A stretch of 64,000 nt of DNA from contig QCPD01000006.1 in assembly GCA_003209755.1 (NCBI GenBank), positions 37,748 through 101,747 on the forward strand, given 5' to 3'. Shown here in pieces: positions 9,495-19,251 of this stretch. The DNA is from Prochlorococcus sp. AG-436-C14 (GTDB lineage Bacteria > Cyanobacteriota > Cyanobacteriia > PCC-6307 > Cyanobiaceae). A program made the translations under genes and the position numbers. Position 1 is the first letter of the stretch; each line of letters begins with the position of its first letter. The notes beneath the pieces were generated by a model. The model saw nothing but the letters and a program-made list of their open reading frames with translations. It searched no databases and was not told the DNA's origin.

Positions 9495-10013
9495 ATGTCC
9501 TTGAGTCGATCACTCGATCTTCCTGCATTGGGACGAGTTGATACTCTCGCTCAGGAATTGGCCTTGTTGAAAAACGAGGGGAAAAGAAGAATTGCTTTTT
9601 TAGGAAGCAGGCATGTACCTGTTGTATCTATTCATATAGTCGAATTAATTGCTCGGTCCTTGGCTCAAGAGGGACATTCATTAATCACTTCAGGATCTCA
9701 AGGCGTAAATGCTGCAGTGATTAGAGCGGTTCTAGATGTTAATCCATCTCTCTTAACTGTTTTGTTGCCTCAATCTCTTGATAGGCAAACCGCAGAGGTC
9801 AAGGATCTTCTTGGTAGCGTTTTACATCTAATAGAAAAAGAAGAAAATAATGATTTGCCACTACCAATGGCAAGTAGTCTCTGTAATCAAGAAATTATTA
9901 ACAGATGTGATCAATTGATTTGTTTCGCATTTCATGATAGTGAAACATTATTGAGTAGTTGTCATAGTGCTGAAGATATGGGAAAAGTTGTGAGCTTGAT
10001 GTTTTTTGATTAA
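9495..10013 (+). CDS. DprA/LOG-like Rossmann protein
   Basis: 172 aa. The stretch RIAFLGSRHVPVVSIHIVEL followed by LITSGSQGVNAAVIRAV resembles the nucleotide-binding half of DprA/Smf and LOG-type Rossmann proteins (G-S-R, then G-S-x-G-x-x-A). It is much shorter than DprA (about 300-370 aa) and lacks its SAM-like and winged-helix parts. Marine cyanobacterial homologues are often labelled DNA recombination-mediator protein A; whether it loads RecA is not shown by the sequence. Confidence 0.75.
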   Translation: MSLSRSLDLPALGRVDTLAQELALLKNEGKRRIAFLGSRHVPVVSIHIVELIARSLAQEGHSLITSGSQGVNAAVIRAVLDVNPSLLTVLLPQSLDRQTAEVKDLLGSVLHLIEKEENNDLPLPMASSLCNQEIINRCDQLICFAFHDSETLLSSCHSAEDMGKVVSLMFFD

Positions 10014-10136
10014 TTCTGAATCAAAGATAATTCTCTGCTTCTAGATATTTTTAAACTTACGAAATATCTCATAATTATATTTGTAAGCAATTTGTTTTTT
10101 TTTTTCATAAGATAATGGAAACAAAGAGAATTTTTT

Positions 10137-10634
10137 ATGCCCTCTTCTTATTCTTTTGATGTGGTTTCAGAATTTGATCAGCAGGAATTACTAAATGCTA
10201 TTGATCAATTGAGGAGAGAAGTGGATCAAAGGTATGACCTGAAAGACTCAAAGACAAAAATAGATATTAAAGAAGATGAATTATCTATTGTCTCTCTAAG
10301 TGATATGACAATCGAATCTGTAAAAGATATTTTATTGCAGAAAGCCACAAAAAGAAATTTATCATTAAAGATATTTGATTTTCAAAAAATTGAAACTATA
10401 GGAGGAAATATGGTAATGCAAATTGTTAAATTAAAGAAAGGCTTGCCTCAAGAAATATCAAAGAAATTAAGTAAGTTAGTTCGAGATAATATGAAGAAAG
10501 TGACTGTATCAATACAAGGAGATAGCTTGAGAATTACAGGTAAAAGTAAAGATGATTTGCAATCTGCAATTAATTTAATTAAGAAGCAGGAAGACAATTT
10601 AGACATAGCTTTGCAATTTCAAAATTATAGATAG
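10137..10634 (+). CDS. YajQ family cyclic di-GMP/nucleotide-binding protein (DUF520)
   Basis: 165 aa, full length for YajQ. It starts PSSYSFDVVSEFDQQELLNAID and has the internal duplicated ferredoxin-like fold, with the conserved segments LRREVDQRYDLKDSK and LKKGLPQEISKKLSKLVRD. Family members bind nucleotides, in some bacteria cyclic di-GMP, and may act in signalling or as RNA/DNA-binding chaperones. It is followed 40 bp later by a 64-aa gene on the same strand. Confidence 0.93.
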   Translation: MPSSYSFDVVSEFDQQELLNAIDQLRREVDQRYDLKDSKTKIDIKEDELSIVSLSDMTIESVKDILLQKATKRNLSLKIFDFQKIETIGGNMVMQIVKLKKGLPQEISKKLSKLVRDNMKKVTVSIQGDSLRITGKSKDDLQSAINLIKKQEDNLDIALQFQNYR

Positions 10635-10674
10635 TAAATTAATAGTAAAAACTTTATCACTAAGAATTTTTGTT

Positions 10675-10869
10675 ATGGAGCAATTAATAGAAAGACTTTC
10701 TAAAAAAGCAGTTGTTTTATCCGGGCAATCAAAAAAAGACTTAGAAAGAACATGTTGGATGATTGTTCATGAGCATAAGCATGGGGTGATGCCAACAGAA
10801 TATGATATTAGAGAGATTGATGAAGAACTATATTTGGAGGTTTTAAAAACTGCTAGAGATATTGCTTAG
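10675..10869 (+). CDS. Conserved small protein of unknown function
   Basis: 64 aa, ATG start, strongly charged and apparently all helical: two amphipathic helices separated by EHKHGVMPTEYDI. One Cys and no signal or membrane segment are present. Its position 40 bp after the YajQ gene suggests cotranscription. I do not recognise a characterised family. Confidence 0.75.
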   Translation: MEQLIERLSKKAVVLSGQSKKDLERTCWMIVHEHKHGVMPTEYDIREIDEELYLEVLKTARDIA

Positions 10870-11007
10870 GTAAAGAGGAGAGATGCTTTTTATTTATTGA
10901 AAAATATAATTTGGCGGTTTTAAAAATAAATTTATTATTTTTTCTATCTAACAATTTTCGCAATACTTGCTAAATCAACATAAAATTATTTTTAGATAAA
11001 CTTTTTT

Positions 11008-11811
11008 ATGACAACTCCATTTCGTAATGTGACTCCGAATGGACCAGGTGGCACAACAACTCTACTACTTGTCCTTTCATTTACCGGTTTTTTACTTCTT
11101 ACCCAAGCATTTTTCGTTGTTCCTGCTGGACAAGTTTCAGTTGTTACAACATTAGGGAAAGTAAGTGGTGGATCACGTAAACCTGGTTTGAATTTCAAAG
11201 TACCTTTTGTTCAAAATACTTATCCTTTTAATGTTCAAACCCAAGTTAGACCTGAAAAGTTTGATTCATTAACTAAAGATTTGCAAGTCATTTCTGCCAC
11301 GGCTACTGTGAAATATGCTCTAAAGCCTAATGAAGCAGGAAGAGTATTTAAAACTATCTCTTATAATGATAGAGAGATATATAACAGGATTATTCAACCA
11401 TCGTTACTGAAAGCACTCAAGTCAGTTTTTTCAAAGTACGAGTTGGTAACAATAGCTAGCTCCTGGAGTGATATTTCTGAGTTGGTTGAGCAAACAGTAG
11501 CTGATGAACTTAATAAGTTTGACTACGTTGATGTCCAATCACTCGATTTGACTGGATTAACTATCGCTGATGAATATCGAGCAGCAATCGAACAAAAACA
11601 GATTGCTGAGCAGCAATTATTGAGAGCTCAAACTGAAGTTAAAATCGCAGAGCAAGAAGCTCTTAGATATGACACATTAAATAAAAGTCTTGATGATCAA
11701 GTTCTTTTTAAATTGTTTTTAGATAAATGGAATGGTGAGACACAAGTTGTTCCTTCATTGCCAGGAAATAGTTCTGGAAATGTTCCTGTAATTGTTAGAG
11801 GAAAAAATTAA
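11008..11811 (+). CDS. SPFH/band 7 (prohibitin/HflC-like) membrane protein
   Basis: 267 aa. A single N-terminal membrane segment (residues about 13-36, LLLVLSFTGFLLLTQAFFVV) is followed by the SPFH domain with PAGQVSVVTTLGKVSGGSRKPGLNFKVPF (residues 37-65). A helical, Gln/Glu/Ala-rich coiled coil follows around residues 190-230 (AIEQKQIAEQQLL). Prohibitin-type proteins form large membrane rings that organise membranes and modulate proteases such as FtsH. The gene is monocistronic and ends at a shared bidirectional terminator with hemL. Confidence 0.9.
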   Translation: MTTPFRNVTPNGPGGTTTLLLVLSFTGFLLLTQAFFVVPAGQVSVVTTLGKVSGGSRKPGLNFKVPFVQNTYPFNVQTQVRPEKFDSLTKDLQVISATATVKYALKPNEAGRVFKTISYNDREIYNRIIQPSLLKALKSVFSKYELVTIASSWSDISELVEQTVADELNKFDYVDVQSLDLTGLTIADEYRAAIEQKQIAEQQLLRAQTEVKIAEQEALRYDTLNKSLDDQVLFKLFLDKWNGETQVVPSLPGNSSGNVPVIVRGKN

Positions 11812-11831
11812 TTAGCCTTAAAAATCTTATA

Positions 11832-11869
11832 AAAAAGATCCAATTTATTAATTTAAATTGGATTTTTTT
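11832..11869. terminator. Bidirectional intrinsic terminator between SPFH gene and hemL
   Basis: A perfect 9-bp inverted repeat, ATCCAATTT at 11838-11846 and AAATTGGAT at 11855-11863, is flanked by an A-run on the left (11831-11836) and a T-run on the right (11863-11869). It can therefore stop transcription from both convergent genes. The T-run touches the hemL stop codon. Confidence 0.85.
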
Positions 11870-13166
11870 ATGAGATTTCAGAGAAACTTTCTTGAAAAGC
11901 TTTTATTGTCGCATCTACATCATCTTGAGAATGTGCAAGTGATGTAAAACCCGCCTCGAAAGCACTTGGCGCTAAATAAACACCTTTTTGAAGCATTAGT
12001 CTATGCAATTTACTAAATCGATTTGTATCAGCGGATTTAGCTTCTTCAAAGTTTCTAACTGGTCCTTCGCACAGATAAAAACCGAACATTGCGCTAATGC
12101 TCTGACCATAAATGGCAATATTTGACTCTTTAGCAGCTGTAATGACTCCATCGACAAGCTTTTTCGTAAGAGCTTCTAATTTTTCATAGCTACCTTCTTG
12201 CTTAAGAAGTTCAAGAGTTTTAATGCCGGCTGTCATTGCAAGAGGATTACCGCTCAATGTACCCGCTTGATACATAGGGCCAGAAGGCGAAACCATTGAC
12301 ATTATTTCTTTGCGACCGCCATAAGCCCCGACTGGAAGTCCTCCACCAATTACCTTCCCCATAGTGGTTAAATCAGGAGTTACTCCAAAGCGCTCTTGTG
12401 CTCCACCATAGCTGATTCGAAAACCAGTCATTACTTCATCAAAAACCAAAAGAGCACCGTTCTCCTTGGTTACCTCTCTTAACCCCTCTAAGAATCCTGG
12501 CTCAGGGGTAATGAAGCCTGCATTCCCAACAACAGGCTCAAGGATGACTCCAGAAATCGCATCTGGGTTTTCAGCAAAAAGCTCTTTTACAGCTTCAAGA
12601 TCGTTATAAGGAGCAGTAAGCGTATTGGCAGTTGTACTTCTAGGAACACCTGGTGAGTCTGGTAGACCAAGTGTGGCTACTCCTGAGCCTGCTTTCACTA
12701 AAAACATATCTGCATGCCCGTGATAGCAACCCTCGAACTTGATAACTTTATCCCTGCCAGTAAAGGCTCTCATTAAACGAAGAACAGCCATACAAGCTTC
12801 TGTGCCGCTATTAACAAAGCGAACCATTTCAACGCTTGGTACCGCATCTATTACCATTTCAGCAAGCTTGTTCTCGAGCACACAAGGTGCTCCGAAGCTC
12901 GTACCTTTTTCAAGTGTTTCTTGTAGAGCGGAAATCACCTCTGGATGTGCATGACCACAAATCGCAGGTCCCCAGCTCCCTACGTAGTCGATGTATCTGT
13001 TTCCATCAACATCCCAAGCATAAGGACCCTTGACTCGATCAAAAACGATTGGATCCCCTTCAACAGATTTGAAAGCTCTTACAGGTGAACTGACTCCACC
13101 AGGCATTAAATTTTTGGCAGAGCCAAAAATTTCTTCAGATCTTTTTGTGTTCAACGCGTCTGTCAC
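11868..13166 (-). CDS. hemL: Glutamate-1-semialdehyde 2,1-aminomutase
   Basis: 432 aa, standard length. It starts at GTG (13164-13166), giving [13 protein letters not shown]. The PLP Lys is Lys271 in [14 protein letters not shown], and the cofactor-binding [14 protein letters not shown] and [10 protein letters not shown] segments are intact. It makes 5-aminolevulinate from glutamate-1-semialdehyde in the C5 pathway that feeds chlorophyll, haem and cobalamin. GltX in the same window makes the Glu-tRNA that starts this pathway. Confidence 0.98.
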   Translation of the reverse strand: MTDALNTKRSEEIFGSAKNLMPGGVSSPVRAFKSVEGDPIVFDRVKGPYAWDVDGNRYIDYVGSWGPAICGHAHPEVISALQETLEKGTSFGAPCVLENKLAEMVIDAVPSVEMVRFVNSGTEACMAVLRLMRAFTGRDKVIKFEGCYHGHADMFLVKAGSGVATLGLPDSPGVPRSTTANTLTAPYNDLEAVKELFAENPDAISGVILEPVVGNAGFITPEPGFLEGLREVTKENGALLVFDEVMTGFRISYGGAQERFGVTPDLTTMGKVIGGGLPVGAYGGRKEIMSMVSPSGPMYQAGTLSGNPLAMTAGIKTLELLKQEGSYEKLEALTKKLVDGVITAAKESNIAIYGQSISAMFGFYLCEGPVRNFEEAKSADTNRFSKLHRLMLQKGVYLAPSAFEAGFTSLAHSQDDVDATIKAFQESFSEIS

Positions 13167-13437
13167 GGCACCTCAGCGAATGAGCTCATAAACACAGTTC
13201 GCCATAATGGCCTAAAAGTGACTGATTCGTCTAAAGTTTTTGAATCTGTTCAGCATCTGGTTATTTTTTTTTAATCTTTAATAGTTCTAGCTTGAAAAAT
13301 GAGTTTAGTCCTAAAAACAAGTGGTAGAAAGACTTTCTTTGAGATGATGACCCTTGAAGTTCTTGTTTTTTGGCGAATTGTAAATATTTGATTTGTTAAT
13401 TCTGTGATGATTTGAAAATAGAAAAAAACCTAATTTT

Positions 13438-14265
13438 TTATAAGAAAAATTCATTTTCAAGATCTGATGGAGGCCAACTAATGTCGACAACAACAGGCGC
13501 GTGATCACTGGGTTTCTCCCTAGATCTAGGTTCTTTGTCGATCCAACAACTATTGGTACAACTAAGGATATCTTCTGTTAAGTAAATATGATCTATTCGC
13601 CAACCTTTGTCTCTTTCCCAGGATGAATGGCGATAATCCCACCAAGACCAATTTTTATCACCTGGCTCAAAAATTCTAAAGACATCTTCTAATTCCTCTC
13701 CAAGAGCATTTAAAAGTAATTTTCTTTCTTTTGATGAAGCCATAATTGATTCTTTATAATTATTTGGTGTATGTATATCTCTATCTTCAGGGGCAATATT
13801 AAAATCTCCTAATAAACATATAGGTGTATGATTAGAATTTATCTTTTTTAGATAAATTCCCAGACATTCTAACCATTTTTCTTTATAAATAAACTTATCT
13901 GAATTTATAGATGATCCATTTGGAACATAAACATTTATAATTCTAATGTCATTTATTTCAGCACTTATGATTCTTTTTTGCTCATTTAATATAGATAAAT
14001 GTTTGTAATCCTTGATTACTTTATCAAAACCAATTTTTATATCATTAATTGGGAATCGACTTATTATTGCTACACCATTGTAAGACTTTTGTCCAGAGAT
14101 TGAAACCTCATATCCAAGTTTTGAAAAAATTTCAACTGGAAAAAATCTATCTTCTGTTTTTGTCTCTTGTAAGCAAAGAATGTCAACATTGTTATTAACA
14201 AGCCATTCTTTGACAAGATCTATTCTTGAACGAATAGAATTTACATTCCATGTTGCAACAAGCAA
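13438..14265 (-). CDS. xth: Exodeoxyribonuclease III
   Basis: 275 aa. The TTG start at 14265 gives LVATWNVNSIRSRIDLV, the family N-terminus. All EEP-nuclease catalytic motifs are present: LQETKTED, the GDFNIAPEDRDIH loop, and the terminal SDHAPVVVD. It is the AP endonuclease/3'-exonuclease of base-excision repair. The gene is divergent from a small membrane protein gene at 14323. Confidence 0.95.
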   Translation of the reverse strand: MLVATWNVNSIRSRIDLVKEWLVNNNVDILCLQETKTEDRFFPVEIFSKLGYEVSISGQKSYNGVAIISRFPINDIKIGFDKVIKDYKHLSILNEQKRIISAEINDIRIINVYVPNGSSINSDKFIYKEKWLECLGIYLKKINSNHTPICLLGDFNIAPEDRDIHTPNNYKESIMASSKERKLLLNALGEELEDVFRIFEPGDKNWSWWDYRHSSWERDKGWRIDHIYLTEDILSCTNSCWIDKEPRSREKPSDHAPVVVDISWPPSDLENEFFL

Positions 14266-14322
14266 GACTTCAATTTTTATTGGTTAAGTTATTATCATGT
14301 AAATTCAAACGAAAGTTTAGTT

Positions 14323-14658
14323 TTGAACCAAACTACACGTTTTATTAATGGTCAATTTTTGTTGGCTTTCGCCTGCTTAACACCAATTTTAATTACGGCA
14401 GGGCAAGTTTTTCTTTCCTCAAGAACATTAAGAATTTCGGAAGTAAAAAATTATTCAACTGATGAGAAAAGAGATATTTACAATACTTTTGATTCAGAAG
14501 ATCAAATTGATCAAGGGTTACCATTAGATCCATTTGATTTGATGAACCGTCTTAAACAAGCAGGAGCTATGAATAATGCTACAACTCCTACAGATGCTCT
14601 CGATGAAGCTCTCAATGCATTTGATCAGTCAGAATATGAAAATGTCCCAAATGAATAA
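14323..14658 (+). CDS. Small protein with N-terminal membrane anchor, unknown function
   Basis: 111 aa, starting at TTG (14323). Residues about 10-32 (GQFLLAFACLTPILITAGQVFLS is the core) form a hydrophobic signal or anchor. The rest is acidic and polar, ending in a Asn/Asp/Glu-rich tail (DALDEALNAFDQSEYENV). No catalytic motif is visible. It is probably a periplasm- or lumen-facing anchored protein; no family is recognised. Confidence 0.65.
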   Translation: MNQTTRFINGQFLLAFACLTPILITAGQVFLSSRTLRISEVKNYSTDEKRDIYNTFDSEDQIDQGLPLDPFDLMNRLKQAGAMNNATTPTDALDEALNAFDQSEYENVPNE

Positions 14659-14727
14659 AAGCACAATAGTATTTATAGGATTTTGGTAAATTTAAGATTG
14701 GTCACTAATAGCCTATTTTTTAAATAG

Positions 14728-15375
14728 ATGCAGAACCATCCAATCCCCTCGGTCACTGATCCATTGCAATACCGAGCAATTGGATTAGTTAGAGGCATAT
14801 ACAAGCCTCAAGATGATGACACCTTTACTCGAGGAGTTTTAATTGATTCTAAAGGTAATGAAATAGATTCAGTTGTCCTTGGGAGAGTTATAACCTTGAT
14901 TCGTAATCACGTTCCCCTAGAAAAACCTCACCTTTGGGTCGTATATCCAAGATGTAGGAGTAATCAAAATCTTCATTTACAAATCACAGGTATTTGGGAA
15001 CCAAGTACTTTGAAAAAAGATCTTTTGAAGAGCGAGGCAGTAAATGAAGCTTCGAATTTCAAGGTTGATTCTGATGATTTATTGGAAGGTGATGATTATT
15101 TTTCAATAAGAGGAGAATTAATTTTTACTAAGCCAGAAGAAAAGGAGATAGTTATAAAAATTCGTCAAAAGCCAAGAAATCAGCAAAAGAAAGCTTTACC
15201 TTTCAAACTGAATCTTAAAGGTGAAGTACCTCTTAATTACTTAAAACAATTTATTAGTCTAGATGTTCGTCGTGTTAACTATCAACTTTTGGTTGAAGAT
15301 TTTCAAATAATAGGTCCACTTTCTAAGCAACAAAAAAACAATAAAAGTAGAAAAATCTTAAAAAATAAAAATTAG
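14728..15375 (+). CDS. Conserved hypothetical protein with basic C-terminus
   Basis: 215 aa. A compact N-terminal domain (residues 10-95: RAIGLVRGIYKPQDDDTFTRG, LWVVYPRCR) is followed by an acidic linker. A second beta-rich part, with the repeated feel of the first (FSIRGELIFTK), then leads to a Lys-rich end. Domain 1 and domain 2 may be tandem OB-like folds; this is only an impression. I believe it is conserved in marine picocyanobacteria but know no function. Confidence 0.75.
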   Translation: MQNHPIPSVTDPLQYRAIGLVRGIYKPQDDDTFTRGVLIDSKGNEIDSVVLGRVITLIRNHVPLEKPHLWVVYPRCRSNQNLHLQITGIWEPSTLKKDLLKSEAVNEASNFKVDSDDLLEGDDYFSIRGELIFTKPEEKEIVIKIRQKPRNQQKKALPFKLNLKGEVPLNYLKQFISLDVRRVNYQLLVEDFQIIGPLSKQQKNNKSRKILKNKN

Positions 15376-15438
15376 TCTTTTAAAAAAAATTATTTCAATG
15401 TATTCTATCTATAAAACTGATTATATATTCACACATAA

Positions 15439-16662
15439 ATGAAATCTATTTTTATTGATTGTAGTCTTGGGATTTCTGGAGATATGCTCGCATCAGCTTT
15501 ATTAGATTTAGGAGTTCCACGCTCTATTTTCTTGAATAACTTAGTAAGTTTAAATATAGATAAAAATTATAATTTCAAATTCAATGTGGGTGATAGTGAA
15601 GGTATAAAAGGAATTGTCTGTACAAAAAGTAAAATTCAATTTAATGAATTACCTAGAAGTCTTAATGATATAAAAAATTTACTTTTCGATTCAAACCTGA
15701 ATGATTATGTGAAGAAAAAGTCTATTAGGGTTTTTGAAATAATTGCAGAAGCAGAATCAATTGTTCATGGGAATGAAATCTCAGATATTCATTTTCATGA
15801 AATAGGTTCAATGGATTCCATACTTGATATTGTTAATGTTTGCTCCGCTATAGATTTCTTAAAGCCATATAATATTTATTTTTCAACCCCTCCTTCTGGT
15901 AAAGGGATCGTATCTACTTCACACGGCCCTTTGCCTGTTCCAGTACCTACAGTTCTAGAGATAGCGAGGCAAAAGGAAATCCCATTAACGGTGCTTGATG
16001 ATAAATATTTTGGTGAAATAACAACCCCTACTGGCATCGCATTGATAGCAACTTTTATAGATAAGTTCGGTCAACCAGATAAAATAAATATTAAAAAGAT
16101 TGGCATTGGCTTAGGAAGTAAAAATATTTCTCGACCTAATTTTTTAAGAGTTCTTCTAATAGATGAAAATGACTATTACATTGAAAATAATAAGCCTTCT
16201 TATGAATTTATAATTTCTCAGGAGGCTTGGATTGATGATTCCACACCTGAAGATGTTGCGGTTTTAATAGAAAGATTAAGATCTGCTGGTGCTATAGATG
16301 TTATTTGTTATTCGGTCGATATGAAAAAAAATAGAAAAGGTATATGTATACAAGCTATTGTATACCCTAAGCATAAAAATTCACTTAGGGAAGCTTGGTT
16401 TAACTATAGTACAACAATTGGAATAAGAGAAAATAAGCTTAGCCGCTGGATACTTCCAAGAAGAATAGTCAGTCATAAAACAAAATTTGGGACAGTTCAT
16501 GTTAAACAAGTAATGAGACCAAATGGTCAGATTTCAATAAAAATAGAACATAAAGACTTGACTCAAATAACTTTAAATACAGGAATTTCAATAGAAGAGA
16601 TACGTCAGAAATTAATCATAGAATTATCAGAATTTTATGAATTAGATGATTGGTCTTTTTAA
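15439..16662 (+). CDS. larC: LarC-type nickel-insertion protein (DUF111 family)
   Basis: 407 aa single-frame LarC (in some bacteria the gene is split by a programmed frameshift; here it is continuous). It begins IDCSLGISGDMLASALLDLG and contains the family-typical HFHEIGSMDSILDIVN near residue 120 and the TPTGIALI region near 195. LarC installs nickel in the pincer cofactor of lactate racemase together with LarB and LarE. No larA, larB or larE is in this window, so the partner enzyme is unknown here. The next gene follows within about 15 bp. Confidence 0.88.
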   Translation: MKSIFIDCSLGISGDMLASALLDLGVPRSIFLNNLVSLNIDKNYNFKFNVGDSEGIKGIVCTKSKIQFNELPRSLNDIKNLLFDSNLNDYVKKKSIRVFEIIAEAESIVHGNEISDIHFHEIGSMDSILDIVNVCSAIDFLKPYNIYFSTPPSGKGIVSTSHGPLPVPVPTVLEIARQKEIPLTVLDDKYFGEITTPTGIALIATFIDKFGQPDKINIKKIGIGLGSKNISRPNFLRVLLIDENDYYIENNKPSYEFIISQEAWIDDSTPEDVAVLIERLRSAGAIDVICYSVDMKKNRKGICIQAIVYPKHKNSLREAWFNYSTTIGIRENKLSRWILPRRIVSHKTKFGTVHVKQVMRPNGQISIKIEHKDLTQITLNTGISIEEIRQKLIIELSEFYELDDWSF

Positions 16663-16676
16663 GACTTGATTTTAAG

Positions 16677-17627
16677 ATGATTCAGATTAAAAAAAATAAT
16701 TTTGTTTTTGGAATGATCTCTAAAATCAACATTAAACTTTTTATCACATTAATTTGTTTTGTCTTTCTTGGAACTTCAATATATGTAAATTTTGATTCTT
16801 TATCCAATCAGGCAATTGGTATAAAAGAGATTATATGGCTATTTGTAGGAATTTTATTTAGTTTTTTAAGTATAATTTTTAATGCTTTTGCCTGGAAACT
16901 TTTAATAAAAAATATTGGTTGTAATACCAATAATTTGAACATAATAAAAATATTTTTGACTACAAATATATATAAATATTTACCTGGAGGTATATGGCAT
17001 TTTGTATCTAGATTTAATACTTTGCGATTGGAATTCTCAAATGAAAAATCAGTAGAATGTATTTTATTAGAACCTTTATTAATGCTGGTTGCAGGTTTTA
17101 TTTTTATACCTTTTGGGAGTTTTAATATAGTTATCTTTGTACTTTGCTGGTCATCTACTTTAATTTTTTTACCAGTATTTAGACAGTTTTTAATTAAAAA
17201 ATTGAAGGCAATGAAAGCAAATATTTTGACTAAGATAGATCAACCGAAAGATAGAAAGTTAGTAAATAATAATCAAAATATTTCAATAAGTATGTTTTAT
17301 CCATATAGGCCACTACTTGTAGAGATCATATTTGTTTTGTCTCGATTTTTGGGGTTTTTATGTTGTATAAATGCCTTTTCTATTGGGTCATTAATTTCTC
17401 AAGGTGAATTAATAGCTTCCTTCTCTTTAGCATGGATAATTGGCCTTATAGTACCAGCGGCTCCAGGAGGTTTAGGCGTCTTTGAATCTGTGATTCTATT
17501 TAGTCTTGGCTCACATTTGCCAGAAGCACCTCTCCTGGCATCATTGCTTTTCTATCGCCTTGTTTCAACAATCTCTGATGTAGTTGCAGCTTTGATTTAT
17601 CCAGTTAAAAAACTATTAAAAATTTAA
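16677..17627 (+). CDS. UPF0104 / lysylphosphatidylglycerol synthase TM-like membrane protein
   Basis: About 316 aa from the ATG at 16677; a TTG at 16650 overlapping larC is a less likely start. Seven to eight hydrophobic segments are seen. The signatures NAFAWKLLIKNIG and, near the C-terminus, VPAAPGGLGVFESVILFSLG are typical of the UPF0104/LPG_synthase_TM family. The family includes the flippase half of MprF; the synthetase half is absent here. Lipid or polyprenyl-intermediate transport is possible. Convergent with the iron permease gene, 11 bp apart. Confidence 0.82.
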   Translation: MIQIKKNNFVFGMISKINIKLFITLICFVFLGTSIYVNFDSLSNQAIGIKEIIWLFVGILFSFLSIIFNAFAWKLLIKNIGCNTNNLNIIKIFLTTNIYKYLPGGIWHFVSRFNTLRLEFSNEKSVECILLEPLLMLVAGFIFIPFGSFNIVIFVLCWSSTLIFLPVFRQFLIKKLKAMKANILTKIDQPKDRKLVNNNQNISISMFYPYRPLLVEIIFVLSRFLGFLCCINAFSIGSLISQGELIASFSLAWIIGLIVPAAPGGLGVFESVILFSLGSHLPEAPLLASLLFYRLVSTISDVVAALIYPVKKLLKI

Positions 17628-17637
17628 TATATCTATG

Positions 17638-19218
17638 CTAGTTATTTCTGTTGTTCAAGCTTGGTATTAAGGCCATAGAGGCTATTAACCCCAGACAAAT
17701 TATTATCAATGAAGGAATTATAGATTCTGCTACTCTCTCATCTCCTGCATATTGGAATATTCGTACTGAAAGCGTATCAAAATTAAATGGCCTTAATATA
17801 AAAGTTAGTGGTAATTCTTTTATTGTGTCAACAAAAACCAGAAGCGCACCTACTAATATAGGCCCCTTAAGAAGTGGTAGATGTATTTTGAAAAGTACCT
17901 CAGACCAGTTCTTCCCAAGATTTATTGCTGCATTATCTATATTTGGTGAAATCCTTTCAAAGGCAGCATCAAGCCCACCTTTTGAAATGGCTATGAATCG
18001 AATGGTATAACCCCAGATTAGTAAGCTTAATATGTTTATTTGCCAGATACTTCCTTTAAAGGAAAGAAGAGCAAGGGCTATAACTGATCCAGGAATTGCA
18101 TAGCCAATACTTGATAAGAAGGTCAATATATTGAGCCATTTATGATTCTGCCACCTCTTGGAAATTGATAAAATCAATGATATAAATATCGTTATTAATG
18201 AAACAACTAAAGCTAAACTAAAGCTTCTAATTGTTAAGCCAATTAAATCTTTATTGAAGCCTTGATTCATTTGATCAATATTTATTATTGCCCATGTAAT
18301 TGGAATGCCCAATGTAAGCATTGGGGGAGTAAAGGTAATAACTTGAGCAAGGAATAGATTTATACCTTTTAATTCCCATTTAGGTGAGTCTCCATTAACT
18401 ATTCCATCAGTCCATCGTTTACTTCTTTCTCTTGTTTTGCGTTCAATTGCAATTAATAGAAAAACTAAAACTAAAGCAAATAAGGCAAGAGCAATTCCAC
18501 CTGAAGGCTCACCTTCCTCTACCCAGCTCTCAAGTATTCCAGCTGAAATACTTGGAATATTTAAAAGTTGAACGGCACCTAACTCATTTATAATTTCCAT
18601 CGCCATTAAAGCTAACCCAGCAGTAATTGAGGGAATTGCTATTGGTAGAGATATTCTGAAAAAACTTTTCCAAGGACCTATCCCAAGAGTTCTGCATGCC
18701 TCAATTTGTTTCCTACCGCCTTTCTCAAAACTTTCAGAACTTAGTAGAAATACATATGGGTAGGTTGTGAATGCCATTATTACTACACCCCATAACATAC
18801 CGGTAATTCTGATGGCATGTATGCTGCCGAGGTCAATGAAAGTAGCTGATAAAAGATAAGCTGGAGTTGCGAAAGGAATTAGTTGGCATACTCTGAGTAT
18901 TTTTCTACCTTTGAAATGGCAATTGGCTAGAATCCAACCATTTGATATTCCTAAAAACCCTCCTAGAGTTAGAGAAAAAATCAATAATAATAGGGTTCCT
19001 TTTATTTCATTAAGATTGTCTATCGTTAAATAAATAGAACCTTTTTGAATACCATTTACCCCCTCTCCGAAAAGATTAAATAAAGGAAATAAAATAGAAA
19101 AAGTTAATAAGATAACTAGGAATTTTAATAATAAACGATTATTATTTAAATCTATTAAATTAGGAGTTGATATAATACTTCTTTTTTTATTTTTACTCCT
19201 CTCAAGTGAATGTTTCAT
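17638..19218 (-). CDS. Iron(III) ABC transporter permease (FutB/SfuB type)
   Basis: 526 aa, two fused six-helix permease halves. Each half carries an EAA-type coupling loop: EACRTLGIGPWKSFFRISLP in the first and NAAINLGKNWSEVLFKIHLP in the second. This double permease is typical of Fe(III) uptake systems of the Fut/Sfu/Fbp type. The binding protein and ATPase are not in the window. It lies 33 bp downstream of the COG0523 GTPase gene on the same strand, which suggests a metal-related transcript. I would call it FutB by family, without proof of substrate. Confidence 0.87.
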   Translation of the reverse strand: MKHSLERSKNKKRSIISTPNLIDLNNNRLLLKFLVILLTFSILFPLFNLFGEGVNGIQKGSIYLTIDNLNEIKGTLLLLIFSLTLGGFLGISNGWILANCHFKGRKILRVCQLIPFATPAYLLSATFIDLGSIHAIRITGMLWGVVIMAFTTYPYVFLLSSESFEKGGRKQIEACRTLGIGPWKSFFRISLPIAIPSITAGLALMAMEIINELGAVQLLNIPSISAGILESWVEEGEPSGGIALALFALVLVFLLIAIERKTRERSKRWTDGIVNGDSPKWELKGINLFLAQVITFTPPMLTLGIPITWAIINIDQMNQGFNKDLIGLTIRSFSLALVVSLITIFISLILSISKRWQNHKWLNILTFLSSIGYAIPGSVIALALLSFKGSIWQINILSLLIWGYTIRFIAISKGGLDAAFERISPNIDNAAINLGKNWSEVLFKIHLPLLKGPILVGALLVFVDTIKELPLTFILRPFNFDTLSVRIFQYAGDERVAESIIPSLIIICLGLIASMALIPSLNNRNN

Positions 19219-19251
19219 ATGTTAATTAAAGTTTTAGTGGATATTTTATTA

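Noticed and set aside
12739..13033. Plus-strand ORFs inside hemL
   Set aside because: Antisense shadows of hemL, with low-complexity Ser/Thr/Leu sequence typical of shadows.
17651..18010. Plus-strand ORF inside the iron permease gene
   Set aside because: Antisense shadow; the permease frame has clear EAA loops.
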